From positions 1 through 63,093 of the forward strand of contig NZ_JAFNME010000019.1 in NCBI RefSeq assembly GCF_017368815.1: a DNA stretch of 63,093 nucleotides, given 5' to 3'. The DNA comes from Comamonas denitrificans (lineage in GTDB: Bacteria; Pseudomonadota; Gammaproteobacteria; Burkholderiales; Burkholderiaceae_C). Under the pieces are notes generated by a model, which had not been told where the DNA came from, made no database searches, and saw only the letters and a list, made by a program, of their open reading frames with translations. Shown here piece by piece: positions 25,322-38,892 of this stretch (position 1 is its first letter; each line of letters starts with the position of its first letter). The translations under genes and the position numbers were made by a program.

Positions 25322-26509
25322 ATGTCTGCCGCCCTCGCCCCCCACCTGTCCGCCCTGGTGCAACTGCGCCGCGATTTGCACAGCCACCCGGAATTGAGCT
25401 ACCAAGAAAAGCGCACCGCCAGCCAAGTGGCCGCCTACCTGCACGCCTTGGGGCTGCCCGTACACCAAGGGCTGGGCACCACCGGCCTGGTCGCCAGCAT
25501 CCACGGCCAGGGTTTTAGCGCCGCGCACCCCGGCCCCAGCGTGGGCCTGCGGGCCGACATGGATGCCCTGCCCCTTGCCGAAGCCACCGGCCTGCCCTAC
25601 GCCAGCCGCCACCCCGGCAAGATGCACGCCTGCGGCCACGACGGCCACACCGCCATGCTGCTGGGCGCGGCGCACCTGCTGAGCCAACAGCGCAACTTTG
25701 CCGGCACCGTGCATTTGATTTTTCAGCCTGCCGAAGAAGGCGGCGCTGGGGCCAAGGCGATGATGGAGGATGGCCTGTTCCAGCGCTTTGCCTGCCAGGC
25801 CGTCTTTGCCCTGCACAACTGGCCCGACCTGCCCCAAGGGCAAATGGCCGTGCGCGTTGGCCCCATCATGGCCGCCAACATCCGCTTTGAAATCCGCGTG
25901 CGCGGCAAGGGCGGGCACGCCGCACTGCCGCACACCACGCGCGACCCGGTCCCCGTGGCCTGTGCCATCGTCACGCAGTTGCAAACCCTGGTGTCGCGCA
26001 CCCTCGACCCGGTCGATAGCGCGGTGCTGACCATCGGCAAAATCGAAGCGGGCACGGTAGAAAACATCATCCCCAACGAGGCCGTGCTCTACGGCACCCT
26101 GCGCACCCTGCGCGACGACACCCAGGCCACCTTAGTCGCAGGCATCGAGCGCATCGCCCAGCACACCGCCGCAGCGCATGAATGCCAGGCGCTTTACATC
26201 CACAAACCCGGCTACCCCAACACCACCAACAGCGCCGCCGAGGCCGCCTTGATGGCGCAGGTGATGGCAGAGGTGGTCGGCCCAGAGAACACCCACCCCA
26301 ACATCGACCCGGCCATGACCAGCGAGGACTTTGGCTTCATGCTGCAGCAGGTGCCCGGCGCTTATGGCTGGATTGGCAATGGCAAAAATGGCCAGCGCGG
26401 CACCAGCCTGCACCATCCGGGCTACGACTTCAACGACGACAACATCGCCCTGGGCGCACGCTTTTGGGACACCCTGGCACGCCGCTGGCTGGAGCAGTCC
26501 AGCGCCTGA
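25322..26509 (+). CDS. M20 family amidohydrolase (hippurate hydrolase/N-acyl amino acid hydrolase type)
   Basis: A 395-residue M20D metallopeptidase-like amidohydrolase, probably cytoplasmic, that would cleave N-acyl amino acids. Two-metal ligands are visible in LRADMDALPLAEATGLPYAS, KMHACGHDGHTAMLLGAAHLL, FQPAEEGGAGAKAMMEDGLF, and near the end HHPGYDFND. The dimerisation domain begins with FEIRVRGKGGHAALPH. A GTG at 25319 directly precedes the chosen ATG at 25322. The gene ends at the left edge of a large inverted repeat, which may serve as its terminator. Confidence 0.92.
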   Translation: MSAALAPHLSALVQLRRDLHSHPELSYQEKRTASQVAAYLHALGLPVHQGLGTTGLVASIHGQGFSAAHPGPSVGLRADMDALPLAEATGLPYASRHPGKMHACGHDGHTAMLLGAAHLLSQQRNFAGTVHLIFQPAEEGGAGAKAMMEDGLFQRFACQAVFALHNWPDLPQGQMAVRVGPIMAANIRFEIRVRGKGGHAALPHTTRDPVPVACAIVTQLQTLVSRTLDPVDSAVLTIGKIEAGTVENIIPNEAVLYGTLRTLRDDTQATLVAGIERIAQHTAAAHECQALYIHKPGYPNTTNSAAEAALMAQVMAEVVGPENTHPNIDPAMTSEDFGFMLQQVPGAYGWIGNGKNGQRGTSLHHPGYDFNDDNIALGARFWDTLARRWLEQSSA

Positions 26510-27119
26510 AGCGGCGCAGCAAGCAAAACAGCCCCAACAGCGCATCCGTCAGAGCGTAGCCCCACGAACAGGCAAGCCGCCTCCCGTCTGACTCACCGCA
26601 GTTGTTTGAGCGCAGCGCCCCCAGGGCGCGTAGCGAGTTCTGCGGTGCCAAGCTGCGCAGCACGCCTTCTTTGCGTCCTTTCTTGCGCGGGCAAGAAAGG
26701 ATGTCGCCTGCCGGGGCGAGACCCGGCCAACGAACAAAAAATCAAACAAGAAAGCAGCTACCGAACGCCAAGCTTGAATACCAAAGAAAAATCACAAAGA
26801 AACCCCGAAAATTCAAGCAGTAACAACTATTGAAAAAATAGCATTTAGCCTCTGGCTGCTTCTTTAAATGCTTGCCAATTTTGCTTTCCGTTGGCCGGGT
26901 CTCGCCCCGGCAGGCGACTAACTTTCTTGTTCGCACAAGAAAGTCAGCAAAGAAAGCGTGCTGCGCAGCCTGGCACCGCAGAACTCGCTACGCGCCCTAG
27001 GGGCGCTGCGCTCAAACAACTGCGGTGAGTCAGACGGGAGGGGGCTTGCCTGTTCGTGGGGCTGCGCTCTGACGGATGCGCTGTTGGGGGGGAATGGCTG
27101 CTTCGCTGGCTGCGCCGCA
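26509..27119. repeat. Large inverted repeat, arms of about 210-230 bp
   Basis: The left arm (about 26509-26732) and right arm (about 26889-27119) are inverted copies with small differences; shared words include ACAGCGCATCCGTCAGAGCG, AGTTGTTTGAGCGCAGCGCC and GGGGCGAGACCCGGCCAACG. The central 155 bases (26733-26888) are AT-rich and carry no gene. No long ORF is believable. The left edge coincides with the amidohydrolase stop and the right edge with the stop of the ABC-like gene. This 610-base stretch has no other content I can support. Similar words are familiar from Comamonadaceae intergenic regions, which I recall but cannot check. Confidence 0.85.
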
Positions 27120-27734
27120 TCAGCAGTTGGTGTCGGTGGGCAGCTGCACCACCTCGTCCCACTGCACCCCGGGCAAAGTGTCGTGGTGCGCCACCAGTAT
27201 CCAGCGGGGACGTTCAGCCTGGGCGATCTGATCGGCCAAGGCATCCAAGGCTTGCCCCAAATATTCAATAGAAGCGCGGTCCAGCCCCGCATCGGGCGCG
27301 TCGATCAAAGTGATAGCCGCCCCGCTGGCCAAGGCCGCCGCCTGCCAAAACTTGCGCTGCGTGCCGGTGGAAAGCTGCCACCAGGCTTTTTCCAAATGCG
27401 GCTCCAGCGCAAACCCTGCCACGTGCTGCTGCCACGCCGTGCCATCCCAATCGGGCCAGCGTTGCTGCAGGGCAGTGAGCCAATCGGCGACGGGTTGCTG
27501 GGGATCGCAATCGGTCAGTGGCACGGCCATGGCCTGCGCCCGGTAGGCCTGGGTGCCGCCTTGCCAATCCCCACACTGCACCTGCCCCGGTGCGGGAGGA
27601 TTTTGCACCCCGGCCAGCCACGGCAGCAGGCGATGCTTGGCGCTATCGCCCTCGTCCAACAGCAAATGCAGGCCGGGCAGCAAGCGGGTATCGGGGGCCA
27701 CATCAGGGGGCAAGTGGTGCCAGATCAATTCCAT
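27120..27734 (-). CDS. ABC-type ATPase-like protein with degenerate Walker A
   Basis: A 204-residue protein with the order of an ABC ATPase domain. The Walker A position reads LLLDEGDSAKHRLLPWLAG, which lacks the glycines of GxxGxGKS/T. The signature motif LSTGTQRKFW, the Walker B AITLIDAPDAGLD (aspartate then alanine where a catalytic glutamate is usual) and the switch histidine in ILVAHHD are recognisable. ATP hydrolysis is therefore doubtful. There is no membrane partner nearby. It ends at the edge of the large inverted repeat, and a MITE-like element lies 15 bases upstream of its start. It may be a decaying or repurposed transporter subunit. Confidence 0.65.
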   Translation of the reverse strand: MELIWHHLPPDVAPDTRLLPGLHLLLDEGDSAKHRLLPWLAGVQNPPAPGQVQCGDWQGGTQAYRAQAMAVPLTDCDPQQPVADWLTALQQRWPDWDGTAWQQHVAGFALEPHLEKAWWQLSTGTQRKFWQAAALASGAAITLIDAPDAGLDRASIEYLGQALDALADQIAQAERPRWILVAHHDTLPGVQWDEVVQLPTDTNC

Positions 27735-27749
27735 AACACTCCTTTTATA

Positions 27750-27911
27750 AGAACGTGTTCATGATCTCGAATGAAGGTGTGGGGGATGCGGTTCGGGATG
27801 GGTTGCGAGGCGCAAACCACAGCAATAGCTTGGCTATTGCGAGGATTTGCAACGACGCAGACCGCCCGAAGCCGCGCCCGCACACCCATGAGGAGATCGT
27901 GAACACGTTCT
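27750..27911. mobile_element. 162-bp palindromic MITE-like element, copy 2
   Basis: Identical to the copy at 13779-13940 except at one base in the left half, where this copy (GGTTCGGG) matches the opposite arm of the palindrome and so looks ancestral. It sits immediately upstream of the ABC-like gene. The remaining gap to parC (27912-28007) is AT-rich and holds no gene. Confidence 0.85.
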
Positions 27912-28007
27912 AAGAGCTGTTACCGCTTTATTTACCTTGTTTTATGGCGTTTTTTATTAAAAAAACCATTAAATTAAAGCGGATCAAGCTCTTGCTATGC
28001 ATAGTAT

Positions 28008-30347
<2,340 letters not shown>

Positions 30348-30354
30348 AGTTCAA

Positions 30355-30412
30355 CAAAAAAATAGCTGCTAGCGCTTGTTGCATAAGGGCTAGATGCCAA
30401 AAACGTTCAAAT
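30355..30412. repeat. AGCTGCTAGCGCTT repeat, copy flanking the DUF1016 gene on the parC side
   Basis: AAAAAATAGCTGCTAGCGCT, a spacer, then AAGGGCTAGATGCCAAAAAC. The copy on the parE side (31050-31092) is in the same orientation and shares both the left part and the GTTAGATGCCAAAAAC-type right part. Confidence 0.75.
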
Positions 30413-31039
30413 ATTCGATAAAGAAGAAGGGTGCGCTGCCTCGTCCAGCCCTTGCAACTCGGCTTCAATTTGCTCGATGCTGGGCAGGCTGGTTTGCAAA
30501 CCGTGGCGCTGGTGCGCGGCAGTCTCAATCTGCATCAGCAAAATATTGCGGCTCCAGCCATGCTCCAGCGCAGCCTGCATATACCAGCGGCGCGTGGCGT
30601 GGTCTTTGACCTTGGCCATCAGGACGGCGTGATGCGTCCAGGGCAAGGCCAGAATCAGCTCAGCCGAAAAAAGTGCCACAGCCTGTGGCATTTTTTGCTC
30701 GGCCTCTATTTGTGCAGCAGGCTGCTGCACAAATGGCAGTTGCGCGTACTCCCGATAAAACGCCAGCATTTGCTTGATGTTGCGCTCGGAAAACCCCTTC
30801 TCCTCCGGCAACTCGTTGTGCAAATCCCGCACCAGCCGGGGAATCACACCCGCACCCCAGCCCTCTTGCTGCTGGCGCTCATGAATGGTCTGGCCGATCC
30901 CCCAATACAGGCGGATCAGCTCGGCATTGACCGACAGCATGGCCCGCACCTGGGCTTGGCGCACGCGCTGCTTGATGTCGGCCAGCAGCGAGGCGTAGCC
31001 CTGGGATGGGGGTGTGAAGGAAGCGGGTGGATGAGTCAT
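30407..31039 (-). CDS. DUF1016 N-terminal domain protein (YhcG-like, lacking the nuclease domain)
   Basis: A 210-residue protein matching the N-terminal domain of YhcG/DUF1016 proteins: YASLLADIKQRVRQAQVRAM, LIRLYWGIGQTIHERQQQEGW, RLVRDLHNELPEEKGFSERN and MLAFYREYAQ. It continues to LPWTHHAVLMAKVKDHATRRW and EHGWSRNILLMQIE and then stops after about 210 residues, whereas full family members are roughly 340-370 residues with a C-terminal PDDEXK nuclease. The missing part and a stop inside repeat sequence indicate truncation. It separates parE from parC, an unusual place, and is bordered by same-orientation copies of a dispersed repeat. The protein may be non-functional. Confidence 0.75.
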   Translation of the reverse strand: MTHPPASFTPPSQGYASLLADIKQRVRQAQVRAMLSVNAELIRLYWGIGQTIHERQQQEGWGAGVIPRLVRDLHNELPEEKGFSERNIKQMLAFYREYAQLPFVQQPAAQIEAEQKMPQAVALFSAELILALPWTHHAVLMAKVKDHATRRWYMQAALEHGWSRNILLMQIETAAHQRHGLQTSLPSIEQIEAELQGLDEAAHPSSLSNI

Positions 31040-31049
31040 ATTTCAAAAA

Positions 31050-31092
31050 CAATAGCTACTCACGCTTTCCTGAAAAGCGTTAGATGCCAAAA
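31050..31092. repeat. AGCTACTCACGCTTT repeat, copy flanking the DUF1016 gene on the parE side
   Basis: AACAATAGCTACTCACGCTT, a short spacer, then AAAGCGTTAGATGCCAAAAA, in the same orientation as the copy at 30355-30412. Confidence 0.72.
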
Positions 31093-31103
31093 ACACTAAA
31101 AAT

Positions 31104-33089
31104 TTACACATCCACCGCTACCGCATCGCCATGCAGCTCCATCAGCTCGCGGCGGGCGGCGGCTTCGCCTTTGCCCATGAGCTGGGTCATGACGTTGGCG
31201 GTGGCGGCAAAGTCCAGTGCGCCCAGTTGCACTTGTTGCAGGCGGCGGGTGTCGGGGTTGAGGGTGGTGTCCCACAGCTGTTCGGCGTTCATCTCGCCCA
31301 GGCCTTTGAAGCGGCTGATTTGGCATTTTTCGCGCGCCACGCCTTCTTTGGCGGCTTTGTCCAGGATGGCTTGCAGCTCGCCCTCGTCCAGGGCGTAGAG
31401 TTTGGCGGCGGGCTTTTTGCCACGGGCGGGAATATCGACGCGAAACAGCGGTGGGCGGGCGACGTAGATGTGCCCGGCATCGACCAGCTTGGGGAAGTGG
31501 CGGAAGAACAAGGTGAGCAGCAGCACCTGGATGTGGGCCCCGTCCACGTCGGCATCGCTCAGGATGCAGACTTTGCCGTAGCGCAGGCCGGACAAATCGG
31601 GGCTGTCGTTCGGGCCGTGGGGATCAACGCCAATGGCCACCGAGATGTCATGCACTTCATTGTTTTTAAATAAAAAGTCGCGCTCTACCTCCCAGGTGTT
31701 GAGCACTTTGCCGCGCAGGGGCAGGATGGCCTGGGTTTCTTTGTCGCGGCCCATTTTGGCGCTGCCACCGGCGCTGTCGCCCTCGACCAGAAAGACTTCG
31801 TTGTGGGCGATGTCGCGGCTTTCGCAGTCGGTTAGCTTGCCGGGCAGCACGGCTACGCCGCTGCCTTTGCGCTTTTCCACCTTTTGGCCCGCTTTTTGGC
31901 GCTGCTGGGCGGCTTTGATGGCCAGTTCGGCCAGCTTTTTGCCGTGTTCGATGTTGGCGTTGAGCCACAGCTCCAGCGTCGGTTTGACAAAGCTGGAGAC
32001 CAGGCGCACGGCATCGCGGCTGTTGAGTTTTTCTTTGACCTGGCCCTGAAATTGCGGGTCAAGCACCTTGGCCGAGAGCACAAAGCTGGCGCGGGCAAAC
32101 ACATCGTCGGGCATGAGCTTGACCCCCTTGGGCAGCAGGCTGTGCAGTTCGATGAAGTTTTTCACGGCCTGGAACAAGCCATCGCGCAGGCCGCTTTCGT
32201 GCGTGCCACCGGCCACGGTGGGGATCAGATTGACATAGCTTTCGCGCAGCACGGCCCCCTGTTCAGTAAAGGCCAGGCACCACGCCGCGCCTTCGCCCTG
32301 GGCGAAGCTGTCGTCCTGGGCATCGGCAAAGCCTGCGCCTTCGAGCAGGGGCAGCAGGGGGTCGGTGGCCAGCGATTGTTCTAAATAGTCTTTCAGGCCG
32401 CCCTTGTATTGCCAGGTTTGGGTGTCACGGGTTTTTTCATTGGCCAGGGTGACGCTTACGCCCGGCATGAGCACGGCCTTGGAGCGCAGCAGGTGGACCA
32501 GCTCGCCCAGCGGCAGGTGGGGGCTGTCAAAGTAGCGCGCATCGGGCCAGGCGCGCACTGTTGTTCCCTGTTTGCGCTCGCCACTTTGCAGGGGTCGGCG
32601 CTGCAGGGGCTGCACCACATCGCCACCGGCAAAGACCAAATGGGCGGCTTCGCCCTCGCGGTACACGGTCACTTCCAGGCGGGTGGAGAGCGCATTGGTC
32701 ACGCTCACGCCCACGCCGTGCAGGCCGCCGGAGAAGCTGTATGCGCCGCCGCTGCCTTTGTCGAACTTGCCGCCCGCGTGCAGGCGGGTGAAGACCAGCT
32801 CGACGACGGGGGCGTTTTCTTCCGGGTGCAGGCCAAAGGGGATGCCGCGCCCGTCATCCTCGACGCTGACCGAGCCATCGTCGTGCAAGGTGACGCGGAT
32901 TTTTTTGCCAAATCCGGCCAGGGCTTCGTCGGCGGCGTTGTCGATCACCTCCTGCACGATGTGCAGCGGGTTGTCGGTGCGGGTGTACATGCCCGGGCGC
33001 TGCTTGACGGGCTCAAGCCCTTTGAGCACGCGGATGGAGCGTTCGGAATAAGCGGAAGAAGACGACAAAGTGGGGGTGGTATCAGCCAT
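31104..33089 (-). CDS. parE: DNA topoisomerase IV subunit B
   Basis: A 661-residue ParE subunit, the ATPase half of topoisomerase IV. The GHKL ATP site is in QEVIDNAADEALAGFG, VEDDGRGIPFGLHPEE and GGLHGVGVSVTNALS. The transducer domain and the TOPRIM domain follow (EVFLVEGDSAGGSAKMGRD, then CILSDADVDGAHIQVLLLT), and the protein ends RRELMELHGD. ATG at 33089 (MADTTPTLSS) is chosen; the frame is open to 33206 but that extension has no family similarity. It heads the parE-DUF1016-parC segment and is divergent from the MFS gene by 164 bases. Confidence 0.95.
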   Translation of the reverse strand: MADTTPTLSSSSAYSERSIRVLKGLEPVKQRPGMYTRTDNPLHIVQEVIDNAADEALAGFGKKIRVTLHDDGSVSVEDDGRGIPFGLHPEENAPVVELVFTRLHAGGKFDKGSGGAYSFSGGLHGVGVSVTNALSTRLEVTVYREGEAAHLVFAGGDVVQPLQRRPLQSGERKQGTTVRAWPDARYFDSPHLPLGELVHLLRSKAVLMPGVSVTLANEKTRDTQTWQYKGGLKDYLEQSLATDPLLPLLEGAGFADAQDDSFAQGEGAAWCLAFTEQGAVLRESYVNLIPTVAGGTHESGLRDGLFQAVKNFIELHSLLPKGVKLMPDDVFARASFVLSAKVLDPQFQGQVKEKLNSRDAVRLVSSFVKPTLELWLNANIEHGKKLAELAIKAAQQRQKAGQKVEKRKGSGVAVLPGKLTDCESRDIAHNEVFLVEGDSAGGSAKMGRDKETQAILPLRGKVLNTWEVERDFLFKNNEVHDISVAIGVDPHGPNDSPDLSGLRYGKVCILSDADVDGAHIQVLLLTLFFRHFPKLVDAGHIYVARPPLFRVDIPARGKKPAAKLYALDEGELQAILDKAAKEGVAREKCQISRFKGLGEMNAEQLWDTTLNPDTRRLQQVQLGALDFAATANVMTQLMGKGEAAARRELMELHGDAVAVDV

Positions 33090-33253
33090 AGCGGCGCAAA
33101 TTGTAGTGGCCGCACGGCAGTCGCCCGAAAAGACTGTATGAAAAAACAGTTTCAAACAAGATGCGAGGCTTGCCACTTTACGTTTAGGTAAATTAAGGGA
33201 AAGCAACCTCGGTGACTGCTGTGCCGCGTGGTTTTCGCTACATTCCCAGCCTT

Positions 33254-34516
33254 ATGCAAAAAAGCAATATAGATACTTCTTCCGCCTCCGCGTCCGCCGT
33301 TCAGCGACTGCCCATGCTGCAGGTGCTGTTGTGTGCGGGCATGGTGGTGACGCTGTCCATGGGCATTCGCCACGGTTTTGGCCTGTGGCTGCAGCCCATT
33401 ACCCAAGACATGGGCTGGAGCCGCGAATCCTTCTCCCTGGCGATTGCAGTGCAAAACATGGCCTGGGGCATTTTGGGGATTTTTGTTGGCATCTTGGCCG
33501 ACCGCTGGGGTGCATTCAAAATTTTGATAGCTGGAGCCGCGCTCTACGCCTTGGGTTTGGCCGGAATGGCCTTGGCACCCACCACTTGGTTGTTTATTTT
33601 GAGCACGGGCCTGGTCATTGGCGCGGCGCAATCGGGCACGACCTATGCCGTGGTGTATGGCGTGCTGGGCCGGCAAATCCCCGCCGCGCGGCGCAGCTGG
33701 GCCATGGGCCTGACGGCGGCGGCAGGCTCTTTCGGGCAATTTTTTATGGTGCCGGTAGAAGGGGCGCTGATTGCCCAGCTGGGCTGGAGCAATGCCTTGC
33801 TGGCCCTGGCCCTGGTGGTCTTGCTGATCGGCGTGTTGGCCTTTGGCCTGCGCGAGCCGGGCTTTGGCAAAGGGCAAGCACTGGCACCGCGCACCCAATC
33901 GGTGCGCGAGGCGCTGAAAGAGGCCCTGGGCCATTCCAGCTTTGTGTTTTTGACGCTGGGTTACTTTGTCTGCGGCTTTCAGGTCATGTTCATTGGCGTA
34001 CACATGCCCAGCTATTTGAAAGACTTTGGCATGGCCCCGCAGGTGGCCAGTTACAGCCTGGCGTTGATTGGGCTGTTCAATATCTTTGGCACCTATATCG
34101 CCGGTAACCTGGGCCAGCAACTGCCTAAACAGTATTTGCTGTCGGGCATTTACGGGCTGCGGGCGCTGGCCACGGTGCTGTTTTTGCTGGCCCCGCTGTC
34201 GCCGTGGTCGGTGTACGCCTATGCGGCGGTGATGGGGTTTTTATGGCTTTCGACTGTGCCGCTGACCAACGGCATCTTGGCGCAGATTTTTGGCGTGCAG
34301 CATTTGTCCATGCTGGGCGGCATCACCTTCTTTAGCCACCAGCTGGGCAGCTTTATGGGCATTTGGTTGGGCGGCTACCTGTACGACAGCCAAGGCAATT
34401 ACGACATGCTTTGGTACCTGATGATTGTGCTGGGCGTGGCCGGTGCCTTGATTAATTTACCGGTGCGCGAAACGGCCATTGCCCGCCCCGCACTGGCAAC
34501 CACCCCAAAGGCATGA
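33254..34516 (+). CDS. Major facilitator superfamily transporter (OFA/monocarboxylate type)
   Basis: A 420-residue carrier with twelve membrane segments. The opening GMVVTLSMGIRHGFGLWLQPIT and the FVGILADRWGAFKILIAGAAL loop are typical of oxalate-formate antiporter and monocarboxylate-like MFS proteins; TGLVIGAAQSGTTYAVVYGVLGRQIP and HQLGSFMGIWLGGYLYD follow. ATG at 33254 is preferred to GTG/ATG at 33212 because it begins the charged pre-membrane stretch MQKSNIDTSS. The gene ends in an ATGA overlap with a small membrane protein gene. The substrate is unknown; a small organic acid is likely. Confidence 0.87.
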   Translation: MQKSNIDTSSASASAVQRLPMLQVLLCAGMVVTLSMGIRHGFGLWLQPITQDMGWSRESFSLAIAVQNMAWGILGIFVGILADRWGAFKILIAGAALYALGLAGMALAPTTWLFILSTGLVIGAAQSGTTYAVVYGVLGRQIPAARRSWAMGLTAAAGSFGQFFMVPVEGALIAQLGWSNALLALALVVLLIGVLAFGLREPGFGKGQALAPRTQSVREALKEALGHSSFVFLTLGYFVCGFQVMFIGVHMPSYLKDFGMAPQVASYSLALIGLFNIFGTYIAGNLGQQLPKQYLLSGIYGLRALATVLFLLAPLSPWSVYAYAAVMGFLWLSTVPLTNGILAQIFGVQHLSMLGGITFFSHQLGSFMGIWLGGYLYDSQGNYDMLWYLMIVLGVAGALINLPVRETAIARPALATTPKA

Positions 34517-34680
34517 CGACCGAACCCACCACCCCCACATCTGCGCCCCAGCGCCGCCCGATTTGGCAGCGGGCCTTGGCATGGCTGGTGGTTGCGCTGG
34601 TCTTGCTGGCCGTGTTTGGCCTGTACTTGGACCCCGATTTCATGCTCACCATCGCCGAGCAAACTTGGGCCTGTTTTTAA
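34513..34680 (+). CDS. Small membrane protein, 55 residues
   Basis: A short ORF beginning in the stop codon of the MFS gene (ATGA). It encodes a proline/threonine-rich, arginine-containing head (TPTSAPQRRPIWQR), a single membrane segment (ALAWLVVALVLLAVFGLYL) and a tail ending EQTWACF. The overlap, matching base composition and sensible membrane topology support translation. Its function is unknown; similar short proteins of this kind follow other genes in Comamonadaceae, as I recall. A nested-palindrome terminator follows 10 bases after the stop. Confidence 0.7.
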   Translation: MTTEPTTPTSAPQRRPIWQRALAWLVVALVLLAVFGLYLDPDFMLTIAEQTWACF

Positions 34681-34689
34681 ACCATTGCA

Positions 34690-34771
34690 AATAGCTGCAC
34701 CCGCTGAAAAACAAAAGGATTTCGATTAGATTCAACCGAAATCCTTTGTAAATAAAGCGCAAGACGCTATT
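34690..34771. terminator. Nested palindrome, bidirectional terminator before lolA
   Basis: The inner hairpin ACAAAAGGATTTCG/CGAAATCCTTTGT (34711-34749) lies within the outer arms AATAGCTGCACCCGCT and AGCGCAAGACGCTATT. It separates the convergent MFS/small-protein unit and lolA. Confidence 0.85.
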
Positions 34772-34772
34772 T

Positions 34773-35438
34773 TTATTGATCCAGCACACTCACCCCCGCC
34801 GGGGTTTGAAAGTGAAAACTGCCCGCTGGCAAACCAGGGGACAGCGCCATCTGGGTAAAGCGCAGCAGCGATTGCTGGCCAAAGCTGTCGTTAATCTGCA
34901 GCGCGGCCAATGCCCCTTCCGGGGTGAAACCTACGCGCAGCTGCTGAATCTGGCCATCCTGGTTTTTCGGCGTGGCTTGCACCCATTGCAGGCCCTCGGG
35001 GTCGGGCTGGGCACTGGCCTGCGCAGCCAAATCAAAATCTTTGCGCAAAGCGGCCATGTCTTGCACGCTGGTCAGCAATGCCGCTGGGGTGCCAGCCAGG
35101 GCATCGCCTTGTGGGCGGCGGGTGACTTGCTCTAAATCTTCGTCGTACAACCACAGTGTTTGTCCATCGGCAACGATGGTTTGGGCAAAGGGCTGGGTAT
35201 AGACAAACTTGAACTGCCCCGGCCGCTGAAAGCTAAAGCTGCCGCTGCTGGACTGCACACGCGGTGCTTGGCCAGCTTTGGCGGGGCTGGTCACCGTTTG
35301 GGTGAATTGGGCGGTGCCGGCTTTGGCCTGGCGCACAAATGCCTCTAGGCTGGCCAAGCCATCGGCCCATGCAGGCGCTGCCAGGCCAGGGGTGGCCAAC
35401 AGGGCCAGCACGGCCCATTTTCGGATATGTTGTTGCAT
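34773..35438 (-). CDS. lolA: Outer-membrane lipoprotein carrier protein LolA
   Basis: A 221-residue periplasmic chaperone that ferries lipoproteins from LolCDE to LolB. The signal peptide (WAVLALLATPGLAAPAWA) is followed by the LolA fold: LEAFVRQAKAGTAQFTQTV, SSGSFSFQRPGQFKFVYTQPF, QTIVADGQTLWLYDEDLEQVT and the C-terminal GSFHFQTPAGVSVLDQ. ATG at 35438 has the ribosome-binding site AAAGGTGAT; a TTG one codon earlier is ignored. The gene starts 9 bases after the ftsK stop, so it is co-transcribed with ftsK, the common arrangement in beta- and gammaproteobacteria. Confidence 0.93.
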   Translation of the reverse strand: MQQHIRKWAVLALLATPGLAAPAWADGLASLEAFVRQAKAGTAQFTQTVTSPAKAGQAPRVQSSSGSFSFQRPGQFKFVYTQPFAQTIVADGQTLWLYDEDLEQVTRRPQGDALAGTPAALLTSVQDMAALRKDFDLAAQASAQPDPEGLQWVQATPKNQDGQIQQLRVGFTPEGALAALQINDSFGQQSLLRFTQMALSPGLPAGSFHFQTPAGVSVLDQ

Positions 35439-35447
35439 CAATCACCT

Positions 35448-38844
<3,397 letters not shown>

Positions 38845-38864
38845 AACCAACTACGCCGGAAGCA

Positions 38865-38876
38865 ATATACGTATAT
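38865..38876. promoter_or_regulatory. ATATACGTATAT palindrome, candidate brnTA operator
   Basis: A perfect 12-base palindrome lies 16 bases upstream of brnT. BrnA antitoxins are DNA-binding and repress their own promoters in characterised systems, so this is a plausible operator. It is an inference from position and symmetry. Confidence 0.45.
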
Positions 38877-38892
38877 ACAATATCCACCAACC

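Noticed and set aside
25229-25984. Extension of the DHH phosphoesterase by 252 residues
   Set aside because: It lies antisense over the amidohydrolase gene and is not part of the DHH fold.
26542-27292. Several short frames inside the large inverted repeat
   Set aside because: They appear as mirror copies in both arms, have biased composition and no start signals; they are by-products of the repeat.
33517-33545. Repeat-like TTTTGATAGCTGGAGC in the MFS gene
   Set aside because: Only one half of the palindrome is present and the codons fit a normal MFS loop, so chance is likely.
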